DNA from: Zonotrichia leucophrys gambelii
Lineage: Eukaryota; Chordata; Aves; Passeriformes; Passerellidae
NCBI RefSeq assembly: GCF_028769735.1
Contig: NC_088179.1
Location: forward strand, 10,073,950-10,137,949
Direction: 5' to 3'
DNA length: 64,000 nt
In this document: piece by piece, positions 48,685-60,579 of the stretch
How positions within the stretch are numbered: the stretch's first letter is position 1
Layout of the letters: each line of letters begins with the position of its first letter
Program-made: the position numbers and the translations under genes
The notes under the pieces: generated by a model
Databases searched by the model: none
The model's input: the letters and a program-made list of their open reading frames with translations, nothing else
What the model was told of the DNA's origin: nothing

Positions 48685-49195
48685 TGATGCCTTAATGTTG
48701 TGGTGTGTTGCAATATCCTGTTTTACCTTCTCCCTTCCCCCTCGCCCCTCGCTGAGTGTGCCCTGTCAATCAGGCTAACATACCAGCAAGGCGTCGTGTG
48801 ATAGGTGTCCCTAGTACCTTGAGACCCTGCCCCTTCACCTGGTTGGTGACTCACCTGTCCCTCCCCTTCCCCTGTCCTGAGCTTAAAATGTGAATGAGAC
48901 CATGCGGCCTCCATTCTGTTACCAGCAGTGGCCCAGTGCAGATGTATCTGTACTCATGGAATAAACATCTGGCTACCTTCTAGCAGAATCCATTCCCTTT
49001 CTCTCCACCATCGCCAGAAGCTCTCTCCTGAGGAGAACGGAGTCCTGTCTTGTGCCCCGCTGCACTCTGCCGCCAGCCAAGGTATCTCTGGGGTTAAACG
49101 CCACAGTGCTGCCTCTGGCCAAGCAGCGAAGGTCAGAACTGGCCTAGGCACCATCTAACTGGTTATATTGGGATACCTATTCCAATACCTTAACA
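48685..49195 (+). mobile_element. Solo LTR C of a different endogenous retrovirus
   Basis: A segment of about 510 bp starts TGATGCC and ends TTAACA. It is flanked by TCCTTGAG (48677-48684) and CCCTTGAG (49196-49203), identical over seven bases. It holds a TTAAAA TATA-like site near 48883 and a polyadenylation signal AATAAA at 48960-48965, followed by a U5-like region containing several CpGs. The order of promoter, poly(A) signal and downstream tail is that of an LTR in plus orientation. No internal retroviral genes adjoin it. It does not resemble LTRs A and B. The exact termini are uncertain because TGTTG at 48696 pairs with AACA at the end as an alternative boundary. Confidence 0.7.
48960..48965 (+). 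promoter_or_regulatory. LTR C polyadenylation signal
   Basis: AATAAA lies in the middle of LTR C at the expected R-region position. Confidence 0.6.
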
Positions 49196-49204
49196 CCCTT
49201 GAGA

Positions 49205-52200
49205 CAAAGAAAACTGCTGCTCTGCTCCACTTGCTAAATGTTATATTGAGGATTAAGACCTTATATGAGCAGAGGAAGGTAGCAAATTTGCAAGAGTCAC
49301 CAGCATGCAGGAATCTAAGCCCAGCTGTGAGAAAGTCTTGTCAACAAAATGCTGTTTGAATTAATCACTATCACAGGAGAACTCAGGTAGAAATGCTGAC
49401 AAGACCATGTATATCTGAAGTACTTAAATGCTTCAAACCCTCCTATAATGACTTTGTACATACAAGATAAGCCTAATAAATGTGTTTAATAATTATGAGA
49501 CCAAGCTCACCATTTGGCACTTGTAATATTAGTAGCGAATACTGTCTTTCATGTATTGACAATGTTATAGGATATTCCTATAAAAGATTCTTTCCTTTTC
49601 CTGCAATGTTTGAGGAACTCAGTGTAGGGCAGATGGCATGAAGGAAGTTGCAGTGTTATTTTTCTATGAAAAAGGTAGAAATATGTTCAGTATGTAGCAC
49701 AACAAGCTGCTTCCCCACTAGATCATGTGCATCCAGCCACATGAGCCCGGTGTTTCCTGTACTAATATCCCAATCAAGTGCCCATTCTAGCCCTTAAGGA
49801 CAGAGCAGGTCATGTATAATTGTAATGCTTCCTTGAATCATAAAACACTGAGCACAAACCTTTTTTTTAAATTTGCATTTGTCTTTGTCAGTGTGTTGAT
49901 TCCCTGATGTATTTTGTTGGCATTTTGCCTCTCTTCCATGTTGCAGGTAGGAGTGTTATGAAAGTTGCACAAAGCTGGGTGCCGTGTTAACTTTGATGGC
50001 TAGCTCTGTCACAACCTTCTTTTCTTCTTAACAAAAGGAAAGCAATTGCCTTGAGTAATGCAAGAAAATTGGCAGAAGTTACAGATGGCACTGTCAAATA
50101 GCAAAAGAAAAAATAATGTCCCATCTACTGTGATTTGTCTGGCAGAATTGAGGATGCTTCTGTCATTTCCCTGACATGATGCTATACTTATCCGTGGCAC
50201 ATGGACAAGACTTGTCATTTAGATAAGAACTGAAGTGAACAGAGAAAGCAGAGCCACAGTAGATTTATTAGTTTGGATTGAATTCAGAAGAAAAACTGCT
50301 GTTGAGAATTTTGATATTAATTTCATGTGATTCTGCACTTGCTGTAAACTATAGCAGCTTGACCCAGTAAAGATGTTCCTGTTTTTTAAACATACCATTG
50401 TCTGAAGTTAAAGTGCAGTATCTCTCTCTGCATACCTTGTAAATGGCTCATCTATGCTGGTGATAAAACTTATGCAAAACTGTGGTATCAACCTTGTGTT
50501 ATTTTTGTTTTTTAAAGCCACCCAAATAAATAGAGCAATCCTAGCAACCTGTATTGTTACATGCACGGAGTCAGTCCCCCAGTTTCTACTCTTTTAATGT
50601 TCTTCTCTGTTCTGTACAGCAGCCATATGTTATTTGAAACAGTGTGTTGCCTTTTCAGGTGTAATTTGGTTTACAACATGTTTATTCTCAGCAGGCTTTT
50701 CTCTGGTCTGTGTGTGACTCTGAAACCACTTCAAGATGACTTGCACAGTGTGATAAACTTCAATAGTAATAATAAAAACAAGTAAAAAACCTAAGCAAAA
50801 CAAAAGACCAAAAAACCAACAAACGAAACCTAAATAAAGCAGAAAATAATCCCCCACCCACCTAACTGAGAGTAAAGTAGAAGTTTGCCTTATTTACATT
50901 GGAACAGATCCAGAATGTGTCAGTGGAGGGAAGTATTGACAGAAGTTGTGAAAAAGAAGGTTTAGTTTTGGTGAAGGAAATGGGAACAGGAAATCCTAGA
51001 GAGATGGGCTGTTACTACAGGTCTGAGGATCCACTCCTCTGGATTCTGTGCAGTCCAAGCAACCTTAAGGGAACTCAGTTGTTCTCTGTGCCTTTTGCTG
51101 CCTGCCCTGTGTGCTCTCTGTACATTCAGCCTGGCTGTTCAGATGTCCCCATGGTGAGAGGTCCTGGTGGCACTGCTGCTCTGCCTGCAGCTGGGTGGGA
51201 GGAGCTGTGCATGTGCTGCTGCAAAGCTCTTCCTCAGTACCTGTGTGGCAGTGCCTGGAAAATGGGTTGGTTTGGTGTAAAACCTGGCAGTGAGTCTTTA
51301 ACATGTCTGTGACCAAAGTCTGTTAGGAAGTACCTTCATGTTCTGCACCCAGGATATTGACAGGTGTGTTGATTTAGAGGATAAGTTCATGAGAACTGTC
51401 TTCACAGGCATACTTCAGAAAATCGAATAAGTCATAAAGCCTTGATTTCTCAGCCTTAAATGGCTGTAAAAAAATGTTTTGGGGAGGAAATGGTTTGGTT
51501 AATAGTGGAACATACTAAATTATTGCATGGTATTTCTTCCTTTCCTGTTTTAAAAGTTTTCTTGCTACCGACCCAATGACAATGTCTCCCCTAGGAGGAA
51601 ATGGTTAGACACAATAACCTTGGTTGCCATCTTGTAAGAACCATGCATTTAAAAGGAATAAGTCACTTTGAAAGAGTTCTGAAGGCTCCCCTGGGTGTAG
51701 GCTGTTTATGCTGTCCTGGAGTAGTGATGGGGGGAACTTCCTGAGCATGAGAGGGTCCTGGGGTGGTGCAGAGTCAGTGTGGCATCTCTTCCACGTCTGT
51801 ATCCCTCCATAAGGAGGAGGCAGTCACTGATGGCTTCCAACAACATCTTAGGAACTTTGTAATGTGTGTTAGAGGATGTGGGAGGATAAGGGCACTGGTG
51901 TTCTTTACCTGTTTAAAGTGATTGATACCTTCTGTGCTTCCCCATTGTGTATGAATGCAGCTGTAACTGGTGTTTTCTGATTTTCCAAAGAACTTGCAGA
52001 CTGTCTGAATGTCTTCCTTACTTTTTAATTTGTTTTTAAGTTTGTAAAATACTAACTTTCCTAGAGCTAAAAGCTAGTATGTATTGGTAGGTTTGGTCAT
52101 AACAAAGATGGGACCTTGGAGAAATTGTGTAGTGGGGGAGGAATTCAGTCACTATAGTTCAATATTGCAAACAATAAAGGGAGTAAATATGTAATGGGAA

Positions 52201-54885
52201 ATAGCTTGAGAGCACACTATTAGTAGGAACAAATGTAAAATGATGAGGATGGAAATCCAACAACTCTGAGAAAGCAGAAAGGAAGCATAAATCAAACAAC
52301 TATTTTTTTCTACTGCACTCTAAAGGACGATGAACACAGTAAGGAGCTGATGTGGGGCTGTATCTTTCTTTAGAGTGCTCTCTCTGGAGTCAGTGAGAAG
52401 TAAAATGTTAAGGCAGAATTTGAGATAGAATTCTTGAAGCTTGATTTAGATTCATTAAAACATATCACTGCAACTAGAATAAGGGACTCAAATCAATGAC
52501 CAGGCTTTTGGAATAACCCCAGTTTATCTACGTTTATCCCACATAAAATCCAGTATTTCCATACAAATATCAGGATTCTAATTAGGCCTGATGGGGAAGG
52601 ACACACCACCAAATGGAAGCATGGGAACATTATGTTTCAGCCACATACTTGGTAGTAAGAATGACATAACTGCAATTCTCTATTGCTCTTCAGAGCTGAA
52701 GAATGAGCTAAACAAAGGGGTGGCATCAGCTCTCACTGATGTAGTCTAAGTTTTGAGTCCCATCTCATGGGCAAATTTACCAGCTCCCCTTTGTGCGTTG
52801 GGGCATCCAACAGACTGATCCTAAAAGTGGATACTGCGTGACCTAAACTGTTGTGTTGCCTAATAAAAAAACTGCCTGTAAGGCTCCACTGCCAGCAAGA
52901 AACACTTCCCCCAGTGGAAAACATGAATACTTTAATCTTCCTTCTCTTCCTTGGAAAGCTTTCTTTTTGTTCACCAGAATGTAATAGTACCTCGAGAAAA
53001 CAAAAACAAAAAAAAAAAAACAACCCAAAACAAAAACCAGGAACAATTTTACCATGTCAGACCAAAATTCTGTTTAGCCATTTTTAGTTTTCAGCTATGG
53101 CAGTAATGAACAGATGTCAAAGCAGGATGAGTGCAGAGTGATCTACTTTCATGGGCTGTGGAAATCGGCAGTCAGAGCACTACCCAAGTGCAAGACTGCA
53201 TGAATTGTATTAGTGTCCATCAATGGATCTGTTGTCCACAAATTGTTTGGTTCCTTTTTGAACTTGCTTGTTTTCCTGATTGCCCCAGTCTGCTGTGGCA
53301 AAATAATCAATGAAGTATGTAAAAATATTTATTCTTCTCTGCTTTTACGAGTAGCACTAAATAGCATGACATGGGTAATTGTGGTGTTCTGAGAAACAGT
53401 CGATAATCACTTCCTATTCATCTTCTCCACATTGACAGAGATGCATGAAATAAGCATACTTCATCTTTATTGTCAGGTTTCTACTCTGAAGAGTCCTTTT
53501 CTATTCAGTCTCTATTTTTAGAACATCATTTTGTCTCTAATCATCCTTTGTTGCCCCTTTCTGCTATGTGTGTTATGAGGTTACTAAAATTGCGCTCATG
53601 ATTCAATCCTGTGGGCACCCAAAGGATTTATATAAAAACATAATGATGTTTCATGTTTTGTTCTGTTGTTTCCCTAACAATTTCTTATTTACATTTAGAC
53701 TATTGGCACTGAGATTATATTTTTGTCAAAGTAGCTGTTATTTTTGATCAATATCAGAGATACTACATTACTTTTTGAGTAGGAAAAAAGATAATTTCAA
53801 GCATGTAATTTTGTACTTTTGTTTTCCCGATGGACATTTCTTCATTTATTGATGATGAATTTCATCTGCCTTTTAATGACTCATTCAGCATTGTTAGGTC
53901 TTTCTGGAATTCATCTGTGTTTGTTATGGTCTTTATTACCATGACTAAATTATCATCAACAAGAGAATTGTTTATTCTTATAATTTGCCTTCTGTCTTCT
54001 AGCAAATTATCAGTCTGCTAGGGGATGTTCCTTCTTACCCAATGACATTTTATTTTTCTTAAAGGTCATTTAAAGACTTTTCTAAATTAATTTTTAAAGA
54101 AGATCTAGGATCCTCTATGGCTGGACAATGCGATCTTGTTTTTGCAAGTTCAGAAACTTAATAAATTTGAAATATTACTTTTAGTGAAAAAGGAGAAAAG
54201 TTGATTTGCTTTCCATTCTGTTATATTGTTGAGAGTAACCACCAAATTTATTATTTATTTTACTTTCAACCTCACTACTCAAGTTAAAAGCTTTTGTCAA
54301 GGTTTGTAGTTGCTTGGATCAACCTTGCCAACATTCATTTCTCTCCTATGGAAGTCAGTTTCAGTGATAGGGCTTTATAGAGTAGCAGGTAGTAAACAGA
54401 CATTTCATTAAGAAATTCTTTTAAACTCTTGGCTGAATATTATCAGGCATGTTGTTCAGGTGGTGATTTGGCTTGATTAATTTGATTTCAATAATTAAGC
54501 CTTCTACAGGCACTGCAGATTTTAATGGATTCTTAGATGTGACCTGGTGATTCTTAGGAATGCTCTGGGGTGAGAAGGTTCCCACAGCTCTTTCTGCCCT
54601 ATGAACATCAGCACAGAAAAATCATTGAGCTTTTTTTTTTCTATGGTTTCAGCTTCTCTGAATGCTTTGCCTGCCCTTCAAGCACTATCCAGAATGCATC
54701 CTGGCTTTTATGTCTTTAGCAAGTATTTTCTTTAAAATCTCTGCCTGGCCTTGATACTTCTACATTAAACTCTAGGATGTTTTGTTTGTTCTGTTTTGTT
54801 TTTTTTTCCAATTTGTTGTGTCTTCTATTTTCTTAAGAATTTCAGCTCTCTGCTCAGTGAAGAATCACCACTTTAAACTGACAGG
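49205..54885. other. Intergenic stretch
   Basis: No recognised gene. The longest open frame, 50899-51312 plus (about 137 codons), is Cys/Trp-rich, has no homology I can name and no supporting signals. A poly-A run with AAC interruptions lies near 53000-53030. Confidence 0.4.
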
Positions 54886-54889
54886 GTCT

Positions 54890-55105
54890 ATTTAGATTAG
54901 ATAGTAGGAAGAAATTCCTTACTGTGAAGGGGGTGAGGCCCTCAAGAGGTTGCTGAGAATCGTGGGTGCCCCATCCCTGGGAGCATTCAGGCAAGGCCAG
55001 GTGTGTCAGTCAGGTCCAGTGGAAAGTGTCCCTACCCATGGCAGGTGGTTGGAACTGGATGATCTTTAAAATCCCTTCCTACCCAAACCCTTCTGCGATT
55101 CTGGG
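54890..55105 (+). mobile_element. CR1 LINE 3' end fragment (best preserved)
   Basis: The segment reads TTTAGATTAGATAGTAGGAA, GAAATTCCTTACTGTGAAGG, GGTGCCCCATCCCTGG, GTCCCTACCCATGGCAGG, GGTTGGAACTGGATGATC and ends CTGCGATTCTGG. This is the canonical 3' end of avian CR1 in plus orientation. It is truncated at the 5' side and carries no coding sequence. Confidence 0.93.
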
Positions 55106-55109
55106 CTAC

Positions 55110-58100
55110 CCTGCTGCCCCATGAGGACTGAGAGCTTTCATCAGCTGAGCGTGGAAGAAGTTCCAATGGAAAAGGGGGCATTGGCAGAGCTCTTTTATTG
55201 CCACGCCTTATTAGATTACCTTTCAGGGAAGAAATATTCTTTGTCTTTTCCAGCAAGAACCTTTTTTCATGTAGCCTGTGATGAAGATCCATAGTTCAGT
55301 TAGTCACCAAAATACAACTAGGGTTAAAAAAAAATTACATATCACTTCAATAAACTGTTCATTCCTAACAGATGCAGTGTGGTTAGATTTCTCATAAGAG
55401 AAGCCCCTGAAGACAAAAATTAGGCAAATTACCTGGGCCCGTACTGAGTGACTGAGAACTGGGAACTTTTAATTAAGTTGATATAAAACATTTATATGTT
55501 AAATGTTCTGTACTTAATATTGGCTGCATAAATAATTCAGCTGAGAAAAAAGATGAAAATTCCTAGGCTAGTAGATTTGACAAGCTTGATTGTGCTCATG
55601 AAAGTGTAGACAGAGCTTAAAAATTATATGCTCAGAACAGGGATCCTAATGTCACCATTATCACAAGTTACTGAAATGGAAGAAGAGCAGCCTATTAGCT
55701 TTTATTTGCTAATAAAATTTGGCTAGTAATAGCAGCAGCAACAAAACCAGCAGGTGCTCTGTGCCCATTAGTCAAATTTATTATATAACAACAGTATTTG
55801 ATTACCAGACTGATGACTTGTGAAGTGTGTCTGTGTGCACAATCCAGAGCCTGACTGCAAATACCTGATTGCCAGACAAATCATGTTGGATTCTTTGGGT
55901 TTTGTTCCTAGCTGGATGAAGCACTTGTGCAAATAGCTGATTGCAGTGAAAGTCCATTGGAGTCTCCCTGGTGGAACCAGAAAATACGTTTGGTAGCCTT
56001 TTCACAGGGGCCAGACATAAACTATCTGAAATCACAGAAAACTCATGTTTATCAACAGTTCTTAGAAAGAAACCTTTCTTTGGTTTTTTTTTTTTCCCCA
56101 TTTATTGCATTTTTTAATGTTTAAACTGTTAATTGTACTACTGGAGTTCATGAGAAAGGTTCATCCACTCAGAAATCTGGGGCCGCAGAGTTTTGCCTTC
56201 TGCAAAATTGTCTCAAGTATGTGCTAAAAATGAATCTGTGTAGTTTGGGTTCTAAAACAAGGACTAAAATCATGATTTCTGCATTTTTCTGTCTGGCATA
56301 TGCATGTTTTGGCTTCATACACATATGGTTAATTTCCATTTGACTTTAGTGAGTGTATGGTTGGGCTTCACCTGCTGGGCACAGCTTCAAGAGGGAGCAG
56401 CCAGATGTTGGTACTGCTGCACAGAGTTAAAGGTGGGCAAGAGGGAAGTGGGAAATGCATCCTGCAAGTCACAGCTCCTATTCCTCACTCCTGCCCATGG
56501 AGGTAGGAGAGCTGCTGTGGCAAACATGAAGCTAAGCACTGCATAGTAATTTCAGACAGTTGTTCTAAAAGAGCAGAACATTTTGATTTACTTGGGTTGG
56601 GTTTGATATAGGCGTCAAGGGAACTATTTGGGTTTCCCCAGTATGAGGAAAGGAAAATACAATTTTTATAATTTTTTCACTGATGTTTGGCTGCAGTCTG
56701 GCTCCCTTTATTGTACTGGAGTAGCTGTGGCTATTAGTATTTTATTCCTTCCCTCTCCCTATCAGAACTCCACAGCCCATCTGGAACAGGCAGGAACAAA
56801 GAGCAGGGAGACAGACTTTTAGCCCCAGGTCTGTCAGAGAGGACTCAGACAGTTGAGCAGAAGCTGTTAAAGTAACACCAACATGCTGAACCTGTATGTG
56901 TCCTCACCTAACCTCTCTGGATGCACTTTGTTTTGCAGCCACCTGTGTCTTCTCTTTCCTGGGGTCTTAATTACACATTTGTGGCCAGGGCAGGGCTGGC
57001 ACATGAGCTGCCTTGGGGCTCACATCCTCTCACAACACGTGTGGGGACATGTGTGTGCAGCAGGAGGAGGACAGGAGGCCTGACCTCCTGCCTGTGAGTG
57101 ACTAACTGGATCTTCCTCTCGATTACTTCAAAATGTTAGAGAAAATTTGTTGTTCAGCTTTTCAGAGCAATTACCTGAGATGAAGGCAGCACAGAAATCA
57201 TGGGAACTTTCTCTATTAGTGAAAATTACAGTTTAGTATTTTTATTGCTCTCATACACAAAGACATACTGGAAATTGTTTCACTGCAAAGTGAAATAAGA
57301 GGTAAAACATTAGAAACACTCATTACAGCCTAAAGTGTTAAGAAGTGAAGTGTTGAATAACACAAACAACTGAAAAGAGATTTAGGCATTTGTATTTAAA
57401 TATCTCTAAGATCTTTTCAAAGGAGTAACACATGATGGAGAATCTTCCTACATTGTCTTAAAGCATCAGTGTTTTTAAGAGTTCTTGGAGTATACGTGTG
57501 TGAAGTTACAGTGCAAGTGAGGGAGCAAAGAATAGATAAGATCAATTTAATTATCTATTCATTTATCCGAGTATTAATATAATAATGTATTTGTTAATAA
57601 TTTGATTTCCTTCTCACAGGCTGTTTCCACAGTGCATATTTTTCTCACAGACTGGGCTGGAAGGGACAATGTGGTACTGCTGAGACTTCACTCTGATGAA
57701 GACCAGCTTCTGTGCAGCACAGTGTGCTGTTTGCAGACAGTTCAGCTTTTAAACAAAACTAAATATGCTGGTTGAGAAATTGTGCTTTGAAGGTGAAATG
57801 CACTAAAATAGCATTAAAAGTTTTATTATTCTGAAAAGGGAACTCCTTTTGTGCCCTGCCTGCTACTGGACTCTTTAGTGCCCTGGGTGCTGCAGGTTGA
57901 GTCTGTGTGGGCAGAGTTTGAGGTGCAGAAAACACTGCATTCCTTGTTGGGAATCCTACTGAGCCCACATTGCTCATATGCAGCAGGCGTCCTGGCAGGG
58001 CAGGTGTGCCTCTGTGTTGCTTTGATACACATGACTGTCTGCAGTTTAAAAACAAATAATTCTTTTTGTTTGTTTGTTTTTGTCCACATGTTTTTCATTT

Positions 58101-59145
58101 GAATGATTATATTTTGAAGCGTGGACTCATTCTTCAAGCCTTGTCTTTTACTTCTCCTGTAGCTGTCTGTGAGAAGAATAATTCAGTTGTAAATGGACAG
58201 AATGTGATATAAAATTCAAGAGGCAATAAACATAAACTTGATAATATAATTAAATGTGCTTCTGCAATAGACATATTCTGACTGTGAGTGCAGTTCAACT
58301 CTGAACCTTTATGCAGTGATCTCATTAGTGGTGCTGGTAGAGACTGCAGTAGGACTAGCAACAAGTCCTCAAACAGGGCAAATGAAAGCAAATTCCACAT
58401 CCATGTAATTGAAGCCTCTGCAAGCTGACAATTCTAGAAAATTGCTTCTCAGTTTCATCCTTTCAAAAGCTTGAATTTTTTTTTTCCTCTTGTGGTGATT
58501 TTTTTAGTTTTCCATTTGGAAAATTTAGAATATTTTCTTCCTTAGGCTTTTAATGGAAGTTGAAGTTGCAGGATATTTTTTATGTTTTTGAACAAGATGA
58601 GCTTTTGCTTTATCTGTGGCTAATCATGAATTATTGGGAAATAAGGTATAGAGGTTTTCTGTGCATGGGTTATTTCTTAGCTGTTGTTATCTTTGTCATT
58701 TTGATAAGGGAGTTCATGGCAATTATTCTGCAGATTTCTTGTTAAAAATATTTGTGATAAAGCATTAACTGTTTCATAAACTGTTGGTTTATGAATAAAT
58801 ATTAGCAAGAATCTTTCTAAATTTAGATAAAATCATTGTAATTATTTTAAAAGGTTCCCAAACCAAAACATATCTTATAGAAGTGCAGATTGGCTACAAA
58901 AGAAAAATTGGATAACAGTGAACATGTTTCTAAACATGTTGCATATATTAAGAGACATGACTAAACTCTTATTTTATAAAATCATAAGTAACTCCACACA
59001 GATCTCCATGAGGCAGGAGGTTATCTGTCATGTATAGGAAGTGAAGGCAGAGCTGAACCAGAGATTTTGTGTTAGGAGATGTATGAAGGATGGAATGCAT
59101 GAGAGGAAAAAAGTGAAAATGGTTTGTAAATTATAGATTGTTTTT
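55110..59145. other. Intergenic stretch
   Basis: Moderately AT-rich sequence with no recognisable gene, RNA or repeat family. Overlapping short frames near 57.8-58.1 kb are not supported. Confidence 0.4.
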
Positions 59146-59155
59146 TCTGTCATCT

Positions 59156-59413
59156 TGTGTGGGGGATAGAATGTAAGAGAATAGAGATAGTGCAGAAGGC
59201 AATCTCACCCCTGAGGAGTTTCAGCTGCACTAATTACCAAAGATTAGGAACAGGCCTGCCCTTAACAGGCCACAGCTGTGTCCAATAAGCATGAGTGCCA
59301 TAAAAGAGTGGATGAGCTGGTTGAGGAGGCAGTTAGACTTTATTGTGAGGAACTGCCCATGAGAAATCACTGAGAAGGTATGGGAGTTTTACAGATAAGA
59401 TAAGATGAAAATA
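59156..59413 (+). mobile_element. Solo LTR B, same family as LTR A
   Basis: A 258-bp element begins TGTGTGGGGG and ends GAAAATA. It is flanked by a perfect 6-bp duplication, TCATCT, at 59150-59155 and 59414-59419. It aligns along its whole length to LTR A, sharing ATAGAATGTAAGAGAATA, GGAACAGGCCTGCCCTTAA, a CCAAT box (59282-59286) and AACTGCCCATGAGAAATCAC. Its TATA-like site, ATAAAAG (59300-59306), is better kept than in A. It lacks the GAA/GGA tract, and its final CA has become TA. There is no internal sequence, so it is an independent solo LTR. Confidence 0.85.
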
Positions 59414-59419
59414 TCATCT

Positions 59420-60450
59420 GACTTCTTTTTCTTTGGTAATTCTTCTGCAGAGAGAGTTCTCCAATACTAGAGACAAGTCCCCCATGGGAGGAAAGGCTTA
59501 GAAGGGAGTCTCTGCCAAATATTGGTGTTTTTCTGCCCAGTACCTCTCTCCATTAGTTCAGTTTGTGAATGAACAGTCATGTTGGGCTATTGATCAAAAT
59601 GTGTGGTGACAGAGACCAAAATGAGAGGTATGGCTTGGCTACTATTAATTTAGGAATTTAAGTTTTGTCTGTACTCCAGTATCTCTGAGATTCATATTGT
59701 CTATAAAATCCCATGTAAACAAATCTTTGAAACTCAGAGGGCCCTGTTCTTTCTGGTAGGTACTGCCCCAGCTCATTATGGGTCAGGTGCCTGAAGAGCT
59801 CAAGGATGCCAATGAAGAAATTCTGACTTTGTTCTCTGCCAGCATTGTGTTATTTGCTTTAAAGTATTTGAGTCCTGTTGTTCAACAGTGATACGTAGGC
59901 TTTGTGATGTGGCTGAGGGGAAAAAAGTATCACAAACTGCTCTAAAATAATTTAGTAAAAGAGGAAATGAAGCAATTCCAGCTTTGGGATGAGTATACTG
60001 ACACTGAAAAGGTTCTAGTTTTGCATTAAAAGTGATAAATAGCCCCTTGATGTTCTAGAGGATTTGGAATATGCTTATCTGTTTGTTGATTAAAGCTTGT
60101 AAAGCAGTGGGGACCTGTGTTTTAGCTGAAGAAAACATTTATATCTCCTTTTCACTTCCAAAAGGGGAATAGTTTAGCTGAGGTGTGTCTTTGAACCTGA
60201 ACTTGCAAAAATATCATGCTGACATCTTTAGTCTTCCTCTGTTTCTTCCAAGTTCATTGGGACTTAGGCCAGGAGATGGGATTCATTCAGTGGCAGAGGC
60301 TGTGGTCAAGTCCCTTGGGACAAGCCAAGCTGCAGAGCCAGTGGTTTTCTGCAAGTTGTTCTGCACACCACAGCAGTGCTGCAAGCAGGCCCAGGCCACA
60401 AAGGTGTTTTGGGTCAAATACAGCACAGAGGAATGAGAGGCTGGGGGGTT
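59420..60450. other. Intergenic stretch before the foldback
   Basis: No gene is recognised. The 60185-60436 segment is somewhat GC-richer with overlapping open frames and sits directly before the hairpin. It could be part of the same unidentified element. Confidence 0.35.
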
Positions 60451-60453
60451 CTC

Positions 60454-60577
60454 CATGTGAGATCACAACTGCTTTACCTTGACTGAGTTGAGCTGGGTTT
60501 GAGGGCACTTGGAAATGGTGAAGTGCCCTCAAACCTGACTCAACTTTGTCAGGGTAATGCAGTCATGATCTCACATG
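60454..60577. repeat. 124-nt foldback with 57-nt inverted arms
   Basis: The left arm (60454-60510) begins CATGTGAGATCA and ends TTTGAGGGCACTT. The right arm (60521-60577) is its reverse complement at 48 of 57 positions. The loop is 10 nt (GGAAATGGTG). Of the nine mismatches, four become G-U pairs in RNA. No target duplication flanks it, and it has no recognised transposon ends. It could be a small foldback or MITE-like element, a microRNA-type precursor, or a local inverted duplication. Confidence 0.85.
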
Positions 60578-60579
60578 CA

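Noticed and set aside
50899..51312. 137-codon plus-strand frame, the longest outside the island
   Set aside because: Cys/Trp-rich with no recognisable family, and overlapping minus and plus frames; no transcription signals.
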